This document shows, one piece after another, positions 42,872-52,571 of a DNA stretch of 64,000 bases (the stretch's first letter is position 1; every line of letters begins with the position of its first letter). The position numbers and the translations under genes were made by a program. Source of the stretch: Chitinophaga niabensis. Lineage in GTDB: Bacteria; Bacteroidota; Bacteroidia; Chitinophagales; Chitinophagaceae. The notes under the pieces were generated by a model that saw only the letters and a list, made by a program, of their open reading frames with translations, was not told the origin of the DNA and made no database searches. The stretch is taken from NCBI RefSeq assembly GCF_039545795.1, contig NZ_CP154260.1:4717001-4781000 (forward strand), given 5' to 3'.

Positions 42872-44656
42872 TTAGAAGCCAGTTCCTCTGCTGAGCATCT
42901 GCCAGTTTGTACCGTCAGACATCACAGTGATGGAAGTATGTACAACGGAGATAGTAGTACTTGCTATACCATTAATGGTTTGGCCACCAGTTGTATTCAC
43001 AACAACATTGTTATCTTCTTCTGTAGCGGGGTTGGTACCAGGGATCCTTTTGATCACATAGATCCTTCCTGAACATTCTGTTGCATTGGGGAGCGAAATA
43101 GTAGTTGCTGCTCCTGCTGCTGCAATGAGAACGATATAGTCATCAGGTCCGATTGTGCTACCTGCGGGAGCAGTACGGAATTTAACACCAACGGAACCGT
43201 TCACGATCAGGTTAGAGGGAGATACTTGCGGAGTACCAAAAGCAGCACCCACGTGTACTTTACCAGCGAATGATTTATCACCGCCAAATTCCTGTGCACC
43301 TGTGGAAACCACACCACGATCGGCAGTACTTGCGTTAGGTAAAGCAAAAGTAACTGTACTACCGGTAGATGTAACAGCAAAGTCTGTTCCGGTTGTAGCT
43401 GTTGCAAAAGCGAGGTTACCAGTAGCGTCACCTACAGCAGGAGTAGGAGATGTTGTAGAGATCTGTCCGATACCTGTGGAAGTTAATTTCCAACCTGGAA
43501 CAGTTACTTTCTTCAGTTCGTATTGTGCATCACCTGTAGCAGATGGATCCTGCAATAACAGGTTGTAGTTGTCAGTGTTCACCAGTGTTTGTGCAGCAAC
43601 GCTTTTTAAGGTTGTAGCACCTTCTACTAACAAAGTTGGAGCACCGGATGCCGGATTAACCCTTTTAATCTCCACACTTCCATCAAATATGGTCTTCTGA
43701 TTAGAAAACGTCTTGTCTCCTACGAATGTTTGCGCACCAAGGGTAACAATACCCGCAGTTGTTTCAGTAGCGGGAGATAAAGCCAGTTCCCATTTGTTTC
43801 CGTTCTTTGTAAATACAGCACCTTCTGCTACTGCATTAGCAACTGTCAAAGGAGGAAGTACTTTAATACCATCAGCAGCCATCAGGTCCTGCAGTTTGGT
43901 ATAATCATCAATGTGCATGAAACCATAAGTTGGCGTGTTACCAGCTATAACCTGACCAGTTAAAGTAGGAAAGCTTAGTTCAATACGGCCAGGGGTAGCA
44001 CCAACTGGCGGCGCAGTGACAATTTCAGGTGCTATACCAGCATTATCCATCAACGAGATCTCCAAGTCACCTTTCAAGGCGTTCAAGCTCGTAACAGAAC
44101 TTTGTGCCAGATCTCTCTTTTTAACAGTACCGTCAGTTGCGAGCACCAATACATTATTACCATCGGTAGCAGGCACTGCATCATCAACAACTCCAGCTGC
44201 AAAGACCAACTTTCCATCTGCACCAATGGTGAGCCTGGTGGCGCCATTTGTTTTAAAATCTAAAGGGAAGTTGTTGGTAGTACCCAGGAAACTTCCAGCT
44301 GTACCAAGGTTACCATCCTGTTTCCAGGGACCTCCAAGGCCACCCTCTGTAGTAACTCTCACCATCGCGCCACCAACGCCTCCGGTTTTCACAAAGAGAC
44401 CTGCAACACCTGCGGGGCCACCACCTATGTAGTAAACCAGGAAACCAGCATTTGCTGAATTCGAAATTGCAGCCATGCCGGCATCATCTACTCTGGGTAA
44501 CAGTAATCCTTTTCTGGTGCTTTCCAGTTCGAGGATAGCAGCAGGATCAATGGAGGCGGGATTTCCCCCGATCTTGACCTGAGCTTTTAGGCTGTCGTAG
44601 CTAAAGAACAACAGCGCAGCCAGTACCATACTGGCAATACGTAACGACTTTCTCAT
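42872..44656 (-). CDS. Secreted Gly/Thr/Val-rich surface protein
   Basis: 594 residues. A signal peptide ends at S-L-K-A-Q (about 26), followed by V-K-I-G-G-N-P and R-K-G-L-L-L-P-R-V-D, the same opening module as the next gene. The body is low in charge and rich in Gly, Ala, Thr and Val, with T-T-A-G-I-V-T-L-G-A-Q-T-F-V-G-D-K-T-F-S (about 300-320) and a second G-V-V-S-T-G-A-Q-E-F-G-G-D-K-S-F copy (about 440-460), typical of fibre-like beta-helical proteins. No sorting domain. First gene of the three-gene surface cluster. Confidence 0.75.
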   Translation of the reverse strand: MRKSLRIASMVLAALLFFSYDSLKAQVKIGGNPASIDPAAILELESTRKGLLLPRVDDAGMAAISNSANAGFLVYYIGGGPAGVAGLFVKTGGVGGAMVRVTTEGGLGGPWKQDGNLGTAGSFLGTTNNFPLDFKTNGATRLTIGADGKLVFAAGVVDDAVPATDGNNVLVLATDGTVKKRDLAQSSVTSLNALKGDLEISLMDNAGIAPEIVTAPPVGATPGRIELSFPTLTGQVIAGNTPTYGFMHIDDYTKLQDLMAADGIKVLPPLTVANAVAEGAVFTKNGNKWELALSPATETTAGIVTLGAQTFVGDKTFSNQKTIFDGSVEIKRVNPASGAPTLLVEGATTLKSVAAQTLVNTDNYNLLLQDPSATGDAQYELKKVTVPGWKLTSTGIGQISTTSPTPAVGDATGNLAFATATTGTDFAVTSTGSTVTFALPNASTADRGVVSTGAQEFGGDKSFAGKVHVGAAFGTPQVSPSNLIVNGSVGVKFRTAPAGSTIGPDDYIVLIAAAGAATTISLPNATECSGRIYVIKRIPGTNPATEEDNNVVVNTTGGQTINGIASTTISVVHTSITVMSDGTNWQMLSRGTGF

Positions 44657-44960
44657 AGGATAATAGGTTGAAAAATATGAGTTGTTAAAATAAAAGGTTT
44701 ATGTGTTTAATTGATTTTATTGACGAATACTGGTTTTTGTTTTTCCCCTCTCTCGTATCAGGGCTACAACGCTCTCACAATATTACATATATATTTTGAT
44801 TAATACGTATTATTTATAATGTTTTTTATTTATTTAATACAATAATGAGCTTTATGGAGGTTTACAAGCTACTATTTTATTGAGGATCAGTGAGGTAAAA
44901 AGAGAAAGGAAAACATTAGGAAAAAATAAAAAGTGTTAGTTACGTGGGATTGGGGTCCAT
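44657..44960. other. AT-rich upstream region of the surface-protein cluster
   Basis: About 300 bases, strongly AT-rich and without genes, between the surface cluster and the clpC terminator. It contains a 12-base palindrome TAATACGTATTA at 44801-44812. It probably holds the promoter of the leftward surface-protein genes, but no clear TTTG/TAnnTTTG pair was found. Confidence 0.4.
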
Positions 44961-44993
44961 AAAAAAAGGTTGCCGGAGGGTATCCGGCAACCT
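44961..44993 (-). terminator. Terminator of clpC
   Basis: AGGTTGCCGGA at 44967-44977 and its exact complement at 44983-44993 form an 11-pair stem with a five-base loop; a run of seven T follows on the minus strand. Confidence 0.92.
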
Positions 44994-45019
44994 ATATTAT
45001 ATATAATGTCCTTTATAAA

Positions 45020-47551
45020 TTATGCTTCTGATTTCTCAGATTTACTCTTGGAAGGATTCTTTAAAGAAAAGACCAGTTTCTGGTTTTCTTTATCGAGGTC
45101 CGCGATGAGAATATCCCCGTTATGAATGTTCATATTCAGGATCTCTTCTGCTAACGGATCTTCCAGGTATTTCTGGATAGCGCGGTGGAGTGGACGTGCT
45201 CCAAACTGCTGATCGTACCCTTTCTCTGCGAGGAAACCTTTGGCCTCGTCTGTGAGTTCCAGGCTGAAGCCCAGGTTCTGCAAACGTACCAGTACACCTT
45301 TCATAGTGATATCTATAATGGTGTAGATATGCTCTTTGGAGAGAGAGTTAAAGATGATCACATCATCAATACGGTTCAGGAACTCAGGAGAGAAGGTACG
45401 TTTCAAAGCCTTTTCTATTACGGCTTTGGTGTTATCTTCTTCACTTACTGTTCTTGCACTGGTGGTAAAACCAACACCTGCACCGAAATCTTTCAACTGG
45501 CGTACACCAATGTTAGAGGTCATGATGATGAGGGTGTTCTTGAAGTCAACCTTACGGCCGAGACCATCTGTGAGGATACCATCGTCCAGCACTTGCAGCA
45601 GGATGTTGTAGATATCCGGATGGGCTTTCTCGATCTCATCCAGGAGGATCACAGAGTAAGGTTTACGGCGAACTTTTTCAGTCAGCTGACCACCTTCTTC
45701 ATAACCCACATAACCCGGAGGCGCTCCAATCAGCCTGCTTACAGAGAATTTCTCCATGTATTCACTCATATCTATGCGGATAAGTGCATCATCTGAGTCG
45801 AACATATAGCGGGCGAGTGATTTTGCCAGCTCCGTTTTACCTACCCCGGTTGGCCCGAGGAAGATGAAGGTACCGATTGGTTTCTTAGGATCTTTCAGAC
45901 CTACCCTGTTACGCTGGATGGCTTTGGTCACTTTGCTGATGGCCTCTTCCTGTCCAACTACAGCGCTCTTCAGATCTTCACCCATGCGGCGAAGTTTATC
46001 ATTTTCAGCCTGCACCATCCGTTTAACGGGGATGCCGGTCATCATACTCACTACTTCTGCGATGGCTTCTTCATCAATGGGGTAGCGTTTATGCTTTACT
46101 TCTTCTTCCCACACGGCTTTGGCCTTTTCCAGGTCTTCGCCGAGTTTCTTTTCCGTATCGCGCAGGGCTGCGGCTTCTTCGAAGCGCTGGCTCTTCACTA
46201 CTTTATTTTTTTCCTGCTTGATGTCTTCGATCTGTTTTTCCAGGTCGAGGATATTTTGCGGAACATTGATGTTCTTTAAGTGTACCCTTGCTCCTACTTC
46301 ATCCAATACATCAATCGCTTTGTCTGGTAACAGGCGGTCCGTCATGTAACGGTCGCTCAGTTTTACGCAGGCATCGATAGCATCATCCGTGTAGCTCACA
46401 TTGTGATACTCTTCGTAGCGTTGTTTGATGTTATTGAGGATCAGTACAGTTTCTTCCACGGATGGAGGATCTACCATTACTTTCTGGAAACGGCGGTCTA
46501 AAGCGCCATCTTTCTCAATGTACATACGGTATTCATCCAGTGTGGATGCTCCGATGCATTGGAGTTCGCCACGTGCGAGGGCTGGTTTGAAGATGTTGGA
46601 AGCATCCAGGGAACCGGAAGCGCCACCTGCACCAACAATGGTGTGGATCTCGTCAATGAACAGGATCACATCCCGGTTCTTTTCGAGTTCGTTCATGATG
46701 GCTTTCATCCTTTCTTCAAACTGGCCGCGGTATTTTGTACCGGCCACCAGGGCAGCGAGGTCGAGGCTTACTACTCTTTTATCAAACAACACGCGGGAAA
46801 CCTTGCGTTGAACGATGCGGAGGGCCAGGCCTTCCACGATAGCTGTTTTACCTACACCAGGCTCACCAATGAGGATGGGATTGTTCTTTTTACGGCGGGA
46901 AAGGATCTGCGAAACGCGTTCAATTTCCTGCTCACGGCCAACGATAGGATCCAGGCTGCCACTTTCGGCGAGTTTGGTGATATCACGGCCAAAATTGTCG
47001 AGTACAGGAGTTTTAGACTTGGTATTGGTTTGCTTCGCTTTAGAGGCATAACTTTTACGTTCGTCTTCAAATTCCTCTTCTCCGGGGTCATCGAACTCTG
47101 CTTTAGGATCTGCAGATTTTACGAAGCCCAATTCGTTTTTAAATGTATCGTAGTCCACGTCAAACTGTTGAAGGATTTGAGTACATACGTTTTCTTTATT
47201 CTTGAGGATGGAAAGCATGAGATGTTCTGTCTCAACTGTAGGGCTTTTAAGGGCCTTAGCTTCCAGCACGGTCACACGGATCACTTTCTCTGCTTGTCTG
47301 GTTAAAGGGAGGCTATTGATATTGGCAATGTTCTTACCGGTCTTATCTTTAATAGCCAGTTCCACTTCTTTGCGCAGTTCGTAAAGATCTACGTTCAAAG
47401 CTTGTAGAATTTTAACAGCCGTCCCCTCACCTTCACGAATGATGCCCAATAGCAGGTGTTCCGTACCGATGAAATCATTTCCCAGACGTAAAGCTTCCTC
47501 CCTGCTAAACGAAATGATCTCCTTTACTTGCGGTGAAAAATTCTGATCCAT
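45020..47551 (-). CDS. clpC: ATP-dependent Clp protease ATP-binding subunit ClpC
   Basis: 843 residues. Two Clp N repeats (about 1-150), AAA module 1 with G-E-P-G-V-G-K-T, a UVR-type middle domain ([12 protein letters not shown], near 445), AAA module 2 with G-P-T-G-V-G-K-T and the sensor region [10 protein letters not shown]. The UVR motif marks ClpC instead of ClpB. It unfolds proteins for ClpP. A monocistronic unit with its own terminator. Confidence 0.96.
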   Translation of the reverse strand: MDQNFSPQVKEIISFSREEALRLGNDFIGTEHLLLGIIREGEGTAVKILQALNVDLYELRKEVELAIKDKTGKNIANINSLPLTRQAEKVIRVTVLEAKALKSPTVETEHLMLSILKNKENVCTQILQQFDVDYDTFKNELGFVKSADPKAEFDDPGEEEFEDERKSYASKAKQTNTKSKTPVLDNFGRDITKLAESGSLDPIVGREQEIERVSQILSRRKKNNPILIGEPGVGKTAIVEGLALRIVQRKVSRVLFDKRVVSLDLAALVAGTKYRGQFEERMKAIMNELEKNRDVILFIDEIHTIVGAGGASGSLDASNIFKPALARGELQCIGASTLDEYRMYIEKDGALDRRFQKVMVDPPSVEETVLILNNIKQRYEEYHNVSYTDDAIDACVKLSDRYMTDRLLPDKAIDVLDEVGARVHLKNINVPQNILDLEKQIEDIKQEKNKVVKSQRFEEAAALRDTEKKLGEDLEKAKAVWEEEVKHKRYPIDEEAIAEVVSMMTGIPVKRMVQAENDKLRRMGEDLKSAVVGQEEAISKVTKAIQRNRVGLKDPKKPIGTFIFLGPTGVGKTELAKSLARYMFDSDDALIRIDMSEYMEKFSVSRLIGAPPGYVGYEEGGQLTEKVRRKPYSVILLDEIEKAHPDIYNILLQVLDDGILTDGLGRKVDFKNTLIIMTSNIGVRQLKDFGAGVGFTTSARTVSEEDNTKAVIEKALKRTFSPEFLNRIDDVIIFNSLSKEHIYTIIDITMKGVLVRLQNLGFSLELTDEAKGFLAEKGYDQQFGARPLHRAIQKYLEDPLAEEILNMNIHNGDILIADLDKENQKLVFSLKNPSKSKSEKSEA

Positions 47552-47746
47552 TGTAGATGATTTTTGATTAAACCCTTACGGGGGCTTGCTTATACAATAT
47601 TACCAAATAAATTTGGATTTAGTTTTTATCCTTGCACATTTATACTTAAGATTTACTTTTGCTTCTGAAGGCCGTATAGATGTAAATATACTTACGAGAA
47701 GGGGGATGTTTTTGTTTGTGTGAGATTACTTCCGGCAAGGTTTTAC

Positions 47747-47776
47747 GGACGGGTTCGTTCGGCTGTCCTTTTTTTT
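47747..47776 (+). terminator. Weak stem with eight T just upstream of the STAS gene
   Basis: GGACGG pairs with CTGTCC (one wobble) around a ten-base loop, followed by TTTTTTTT at 47769-47776, only 28 bases before the STAS start. There is no rightward gene upstream, so it could be an attenuator or chance. Confidence 0.25.
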
Positions 47777-47803
47777 AATGATTAAAATATAACATCCTGG
47801 CTT

Positions 47804-48175
47804 ATGCAATTCAAAATTGATACCAAAGAAAAAATAGTGCTTTTCCGGCTGGAAGAACCCGAACTGAATGCTAATTTGGCAGCCGAGCTGGAAAAAGCGG
47901 TTTTTGAAATACCTGATCTGGAGGATAAGAATCTGGTGCTGGACCTGCATTCCGTTCAATCTGCTGATGAAAAGGGCCTTAAAGCCATTTTTGCAGTATA
48001 CAACCGCCAGTACGAGCGTGGGCTTTCAGCTGCCGTTGCTCAGCTTCGCGCTCCCTTATCCGCTGTATTAAGTGAAAAATACCCCGAAATGCTGAATATA
48101 GTGCCTACAGAATCTGAAGCCATTGATATGGTGATGATGGAAGACCTGGAGCGGGAACTGGACCTGGGAGAATAG
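47804..48175 (+). CDS. STAS-domain protein (anti-sigma antagonist-like)
   Basis: 123 residues forming one STAS domain: F-K-I-D-T-K-E-K-I-V-L-F-R-L strands, L-V-L-D-L-H-S-V-Q-S-A-D-E-K-G-L-K-A-I-F (about 45-65), and a C-terminal helix. In SpoIIAA the phosphorylated Ser lies in D-S-S-G-L; the matching place here reads D-E-K-G-L, so Ser phosphorylation is not expected. The gene is 33 bases upstream of rnz, a pairing I recall from other Bacteroidota. No switch kinase is nearby. Confidence 0.8.
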   Translation: MQFKIDTKEKIVLFRLEEPELNANLAAELEKAVFEIPDLEDKNLVLDLHSVQSADEKGLKAIFAVYNRQYERGLSAAVAQLRAPLSAVLSEKYPEMLNIVPTESEAIDMVMMEDLERELDLGE

Positions 48176-48208
48176 CATCATTACCAATTACTTGTTTATT
48201 TTAGAGAT

Positions 48209-49117
48209 ATGTTCGCGGTAACAATTTTAGGCAATAATTCGGCAATACCTACACCAGACCGGCATCCTACATCGCAGGTGATCACTTATAACGACCAGTT
48301 GATCCTTGTGGATTGCGGAGAAGGCACGCAGATGCAGCTTCAGCGTTACAAGATAAAAAGGGGGCGTATCCGGCATATCTTTATCAGTCATCTCCATGGA
48401 GATCACTATTTTGGGCTGATAGGCCTGATCAACAGTATGAGCCTGCTGGGGCGGATAGAGCCTTTATCAGTTTACGGTCCGCCGGAGCTGGAGGAGATAT
48501 TGCAGATCCAGTTACATGTTGCCGCCACTACCCTCAACTTCGAGCTAAACTTCCATCCCCTGCTGCCTGGCCAGACGGGCATTGTATTGAAGGAAAAGGA
48601 AATGGAGGTCAGCTTCTTCCCTACCCGGCACCGCATTCCCTGTTATGGTTTTTCCTTTAGCCTTCAGCGCAGGAAACGCAGGATCATACCAGAACAGGCA
48701 CGCATATATGAAATACCTGCCTCTTTTTATTCCAAACTACAGGAAGGCGCTGATTATGAACGGAAAGATGGAAAGCTGGTCAAAAATGATTGGGTAACCC
48801 TTCCTCCTCCCAGGGCCAAACGTTATGTATATTGTGCGGACTCCATATATGATGAGGACCTGGTGCCTCATATGCGGGAGGCCGATATCGTATATCATGA
48901 AACCACTTATCTTCATGATCTTTCACAACGGGCGGCAGACAGGTTCCACAGTACTACTGTTCAGGCAGCTACACTGGCTAAGATGGCAGGTGCACACCGT
49001 TTGCTGATCGGGCATTTCTCTTCCAAATACACTGAATTACAGCCTTTCCTGGATGAAACCATCCCTGTTTTCCCTAAAACAGAACTGGCCATAGAAGGCG
49101 TCACCTATCTTATCTAG
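48209..49117 (+). CDS. rnz: Ribonuclease Z
   Basis: 302 residues. The metallo-beta-lactamase zinc motif is I-S-H-L-H-G-D-H (His61, His63, Asp65, His66), and the ribonuclease Z features G-N-N-S-A-I-P-T near the start and C-G-E-G-T-Q are present; the flexible arm follows at about 155-185. Later ligands are in Y-C-A-D-S, H-E-T-T-Y and L-I-G-H-F-S-S-K-Y. It cuts the 3' trailer of tRNA precursors. Second gene after the STAS protein. Confidence 0.95.
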   Translation: MFAVTILGNNSAIPTPDRHPTSQVITYNDQLILVDCGEGTQMQLQRYKIKRGRIRHIFISHLHGDHYFGLIGLINSMSLLGRIEPLSVYGPPELEEILQIQLHVAATTLNFELNFHPLLPGQTGIVLKEKEMEVSFFPTRHRIPCYGFSFSLQRRKRRIIPEQARIYEIPASFYSKLQEGADYERKDGKLVKNDWVTLPPPRAKRYVYCADSIYDEDLVPHMREADIVYHETTYLHDLSQRAADRFHSTTVQAATLAKMAGAHRLLIGHFSSKYTELQPFLDETIPVFPKTELAIEGVTYLI

Positions 49118-49186
49118 TGATTCCATTGTTGCGTAAGTAGTTTTGTTACATTATATTTACGCATTAAATTTAAAATCACTATTCCT

Positions 49187-50023
49187 ATGAAAAGAGCAGC
49201 ACTGCTTCTTATGCTCCCCTTATGCCTTGGCCTGAATGTAATGGCTCAAACAGACAGTACAGCCAACAGCACCGCCGGCACAGATTCAACCGAAGCCCCT
49301 TCCCGCAAACACCGGCTCCGTAATCTGCCCTACAACAAGAACATTATTAAAACGAACCTCTCTTCCATTGCATTGAACAACTACGGGCTTACCTATGAAA
49401 GGATGATTGCCCGGAAGATCTCTGCTTCCCTGGGTTACCGTTTCATGCCTAAAACCTACCTGGCAAAAACGGCACTAACTGAGAAAGTGATGGATTACTT
49501 TGAGGAGGGTGACGGAGAGATCACCCAGCAGCTGGACAAACTGCAAATGAGCGGAAATGCCATTACTGCGGAGATCCGCTTCTATACTGGCCGCAGGTCT
49601 GGCGCTAAAGGTTTTTATGGCGGGGTGTATGGCAGGTATGCTTCCTTTAAATATGATTACCCCTATGACTTTGAGCTGCCTACAGAAAAAAGGTTAGTAC
49701 CCCTAACTGGCAAAAGCAGTGGTATTGGCGGAGGAATTATCCTTGGCGGCCAGTTCAACCTCCACAAAAATGTGATTGTTGACCTGTTCGTCATCGGCGG
49801 CCATTATGGTAATCTTAGTGGGAAAGTGGAAGGACTTACGGACCTGAGTGATCTTGATGAGCAGCAAAGAGCTGATCTGAAAGATGATGTGGAATCACTG
49901 ATAGAGATCGGTGGTAAGAAAAATATTACGGCAGAGGTGAGAGATGACGGATTGCGGGCAGATGTTAAGATGCCTTTTGTGGGTGTGAGGGGACTTGGGT
50001 TAACGATCGGGGTATCCTTTTAG
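49187..50023 (+). CDS. DUF3575-like outer-membrane beta protein
   Basis: 278 residues. A signal peptide ends at N-V-M-A-Q, followed by a Ser/Thr-rich linker and K-T-N-L-S-S-I-A-L-N-N-Y-G-L-T-Y-E-R-M-I (about 54-73), the opening strands of DUF3575-type proteins. Alternating strands continue to the final L-G-L-T-I-G-V-S-F, ending in Phe as outer-membrane barrels do. A helical insert lies at about 220-245. Role unknown. It stands alone; the stop is followed by short repeats and a terminator. Confidence 0.7.
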   Translation: MKRAALLLMLPLCLGLNVMAQTDSTANSTAGTDSTEAPSRKHRLRNLPYNKNIIKTNLSSIALNNYGLTYERMIARKISASLGYRFMPKTYLAKTALTEKVMDYFEEGDGEITQQLDKLQMSGNAITAEIRFYTGRRSGAKGFYGGVYGRYASFKYDYPYDFELPTEKRLVPLTGKSSGIGGGIILGGQFNLHKNVIVDLFVIGGHYGNLSGKVEGLTDLSDLDEQQRADLKDDVESLIEIGGKKNITAEVRDDGLRADVKMPFVGVRGLGLTIGVSF

Positions 50024-50065
50024 GAGGATCGAGCAAGGATAAAGCAATGAGAGAACTTTGCATCC

Positions 50066-50098
50066 CCTATGTCAAGCCTATGTGAAGCCTATGTCAAC
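50066..50098. repeat. Three tandem 11-bp repeats CCTATGTSAAS
   Basis: CCTATGTCAAG, CCTATGTGAAG and CCTATGTCAAC lie head to tail, followed by CTATAGGAATGG. Pieces of the same words occur at 15582-15613. Non-coding. Confidence 0.6.
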
Positions 50099-50117
50099 TA
50101 TAGGAATGGTATATACA

Positions 50118-50152
50118 TAAAGGCCCGTTCTTCAGCAGAACGGGCCTTTATT
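50118..50152. terminator. Bidirectional terminator between DUF3575 gene and dapA
   Basis: TAAAGGCCCGTTCT at 50118-50131 and its exact complement at 50137-50150 form a 14-pair stem with a five-base loop. It lies between convergent genes. Confidence 0.85.
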
Positions 50153-50170
50153 AATACGATAACTTACTTA

Positions 50171-51052
50171 TTAGTAACCTTTTAGGAAGGTATTTATTTT
50201 AGTTTGCAGGTCGTTGCTCACGGGAATGATGGGCAGGCGGAAAGTATTCTCTATTATCTTATCGAAAGACAGGAATGCTTTGATACCGGCCGGGTTATTT
50301 TCCATGAACATCAGGTCAAAGCCTTCCAGCATTTTGTAGTGGAGGCGGCGGCCTTCTGCTATGTTACCATCCAGGGTAGCTTTTACCATGGCGGAGAAAT
50401 CTTTGGCGAAGTAGTTGGCAGCTACGGAAATAACGCCGTCCATTCCGCAGGCAAGCTGTGGAAATGCTACGCCATCGTCTCCGCTGATCACCAGGAAGTC
50501 TTTGGGTTTATCGCGGATGATCTGCATGCACTGGAGCATATCGCCGGAAGCTTCTTTCATGGCTACGATGTTTTCTACCTCATGGGCCAGGCGCAGGGTT
50601 GTTTCTGCGGTCATATTACGGCCGGTGCGGGCAGGAACATTGTACAATATGATGGGTTTGGGAGAAGCAGCCGCGATGGCTTTATAGTGCTGGAAGATCC
50701 CTTCCTGTGTTGGTTTACTGTAAAAAGGAGATACGCTCAGAATAGCCGCAGCATCGTCCAGCGGGCATTTTTCCAGCCGGCTTACAACATCCGCGGTGCT
50801 ATAATCACCAATTCCTACTACAACAGGCACCCGTTTACTTACCTTCTCGAACGTAAATTTTATCAGGTCCAGTTTTTCATCTGAAGACAGGGTGGGTGTT
50901 TCTCCGGTGGTACCTAATGTAACCACATAATCCACTCCTCCTCCGATCACATGATTGATCAGCCTCTCCAGGCCTGTCCAATCAATCGCTCCGTTTGTAG
51001 TAAAGGGTGTAACCAGTGCAACACCAGTCCCCCTTAATTGTTGCTGTAACAT
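50171..51052 (-). CDS. dapA: 4-hydroxy-tetrahydrodipicolinate synthase
   Basis: 293 residues, the normal length. G-T-T-G-E-T-P-T-L (about 47-55) holds the substrate Thr pair, I-I-L-Y-N-V-P-A-R-T-G the catalytic Tyr and the binding Arg, and I-V-A-M-K-E-A-S-G-D the Schiff-base Lys. It condenses pyruvate with aspartate semialdehyde in lysine and peptidoglycan precursor synthesis. It lies downstream of accA on the same strand with 91 bases between them. Confidence 0.97.
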   Translation of the reverse strand: MLQQQLRGTGVALVTPFTTNGAIDWTGLERLINHVIGGGVDYVVTLGTTGETPTLSSDEKLDLIKFTFEKVSKRVPVVVGIGDYSTADVVSRLEKCPLDDAAAILSVSPFYSKPTQEGIFQHYKAIAAASPKPIILYNVPARTGRNMTAETTLRLAHEVENIVAMKEASGDMLQCMQIIRDKPKDFLVISGDDGVAFPQLACGMDGVISVAANYFAKDFSAMVKATLDGNIAEGRRLHYKMLEGFDLMFMENNPAGIKAFLSFDKIIENTFRLPIIPVSNDLQTKINTFLKGY

Positions 51053-51143
51053 ATCTAGTGTATCAAATAGCGCTTAGCTGCCCTGAAAAAATGCAAATAT
51101 GAAAATTTGGATCGGTTCCCGCAATAAAAGCGCATTATTTTAT

Positions 51144-52097
51144 TTAGCGTTCTTCGTAAAAGCCCATATTCGAGAATTTGTCTATCCGTTGTTCGATGCG
51201 GGTATCCGGATCGATCTTTCTTACTTCTGCGAGGGTAGACTTTAACTTTGCTTTAAGGATGGCTGCCATTTCTTCATGATTGGAATGTGCGCCGCCAATT
51301 GGTTCCGGGATCACACCATCCACGAGACCGAACTGGCTCATATAGGTGGAAGTGAGTTTCAGTTCTTCCGCTGCTTTTTCTTTAAAGTTCCAGCTGCGCC
51401 AGAGGATAGTGGAGCAGTTTTCCGGGGAGATCACGGTATACCAGCTGTTTTCCAGCATGAAAATACGGTCGCCGATACCAATTCCCAATGCGCCACCGGA
51501 AGCACCTTCCCCAATGATCACGCAGATAACGGGCACTCTCAGTTTCACCATTTCAAACAGGTTACGGGCAATGGCTTCGCCCTGGCCTCTTTCCTCTGCT
51601 TCCAGACCGGGATAAGCTCCCGGAGTGTCTATGAGGGTAACGATGGGTTTGTTGAACCTTTCCGCCAGTTTCATGAGGCGGAGGGCTTTGCGGTAACCTT
51701 CCGGATTGGCCATCCCGAAATTACGGATCTGGCGCATTTTGGTATTGATACCTTTCTGCTGCCCGATGAACATCACGGTTTCACCATCCAGATCAGCAAA
51801 ACCACCTACCATCGCTTTATCATCTTTCACGTTCCTGTCACCGTGCATTTCCACGAAGTTGGTGGTCATGCGTTCGATGTACTCAAGGGTATATGGCCTG
51901 TCCGGATGGCGGCTCAGTTGTACCTTTTGCCAGCTGGTCAGATTATTATAGATATTCTGCTTAGTGTCGTTGATTTTTTGTTCGTACTCGCTTACGGTTG
52001 CAGAAACATCCACGCCCGACTTAACGCCGTTCTCCTTCAGTTTTTCCAGTTGTTCGTACAGATCCGCAATCGGTTTTTCAAAATCCAGAAATTGCAT
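51144..52097 (-). CDS. accA: Acetyl-CoA carboxylase carboxyltransferase, alpha subunit
   Basis: 317 residues. The crotonase-like core shows [46 protein letters not shown] and [11 protein letters not shown]. With the beta subunit it transfers carbon dioxide from biotin to acetyl-CoA for fatty-acid synthesis. A TATCTTTA element about 35 bases upstream is a likely -7 site. Confidence 0.97.
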   Translation of the reverse strand: MQFLDFEKPIADLYEQLEKLKENGVKSGVDVSATVSEYEQKINDTKQNIYNNLTSWQKVQLSRHPDRPYTLEYIERMTTNFVEMHGDRNVKDDKAMVGGFADLDGETVMFIGQQKGINTKMRQIRNFGMANPEGYRKALRLMKLAERFNKPIVTLIDTPGAYPGLEAEERGQGEAIARNLFEMVKLRVPVICVIIGEGASGGALGIGIGDRIFMLENSWYTVISPENCSTILWRSWNFKEKAAEELKLTSTYMSQFGLVDGVIPEPIGGAHSNHEEMAAILKAKLKSTLAEVRKIDPDTRIEQRIDKFSNMGFYEER

Positions 52098-52187
52098 TAT
52101 ACAGATTTAAAAAGGTTAAAGTACGTCATAAAGATAGTAAACCCTGAACAAGTGCCCCAAAGAGCATTCAGATACAGGGAGTTGCTT

Positions 52188-52216
52188 AAAAAAAGATAAA
52201 CCCGGCAAACCCGGGT
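52188..52216 (-). terminator. Terminator-like hairpin upstream of accA
   Basis: ACCCGG at 52200-52205 pairs with CCGGGT at 52211-52216; on the minus strand TTATC and seven T (52188-52194) follow. It lies upstream of the probable accA promoter, so it would end leftward transcription coming from outside. Confidence 0.5.
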
Positions 52217-52288
52217 CAGAAAATGCCCGAACCTTTTTAGAAACTCAGGGCGGCAAAAGTAGTACAATTAAGGTTATATAACAATATT

Positions 52289-52534
52289 TTGGTTTTTAAG
52301 GCCCGTTTTCTACCTGAAAAGAAGCGGGAAGAAACAGTGGATCCTCCGGAAGATTGTTTTAAGAACAGGGAGTTGAATATGGCTATCCGGTTCCGTTTAC
52401 ATACGGAACATGCAATGAGTTACAAACAGACCACAGCGCGGATGAATACAAGTATGGGAACAATTGGGGTACATATGAACCGCGCGTTGAAAACATTAAA
52501 ACAACATCTCTCCCATTTACAGGGAATAGCATAA
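52289..52534 (+). pseudogene. Remnant of an extracytoplasmic sigma factor (region 4 only)
   Basis: An open frame of 81 codons beginning with TTG. Its second half, M-S-Y-K-Q-T-T-A-R-M-N-T-S-M-G-T-I-G-V-H-M-N-R-A-L, resembles the helix-turn-helix of sigma region 4 in FecI-like factors, ending L-K-T-L-K-Q-H-L. Region 2 is absent, and the usual L-P-(E/D)-K-x-R stretch before region 4 is missing too, so the gene seems eroded. A terminator follows it. It could also be chance similarity. Confidence 0.45.
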
Positions 52535-52538
52535 AAAG

Positions 52539-52567
52539 AAAAGAGGCTTTTGAGGGCCTCTTTTTTT
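52539..52567. terminator. Terminator between the sigma remnant and the collagen-like gene
   Basis: AAAAGAGGC at 52539-52547 and its exact complement at 52556-52564, followed by T on the plus strand and preceded by A on the other side, so it can work in both directions. Confidence 0.75.
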
Positions 52568-52571
52568 ATAG

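Noticed and set aside
46559..47305. 248-codon open frame opposite clpC
   Set aside because: Lies entirely within clpC and shows no family resemblance.
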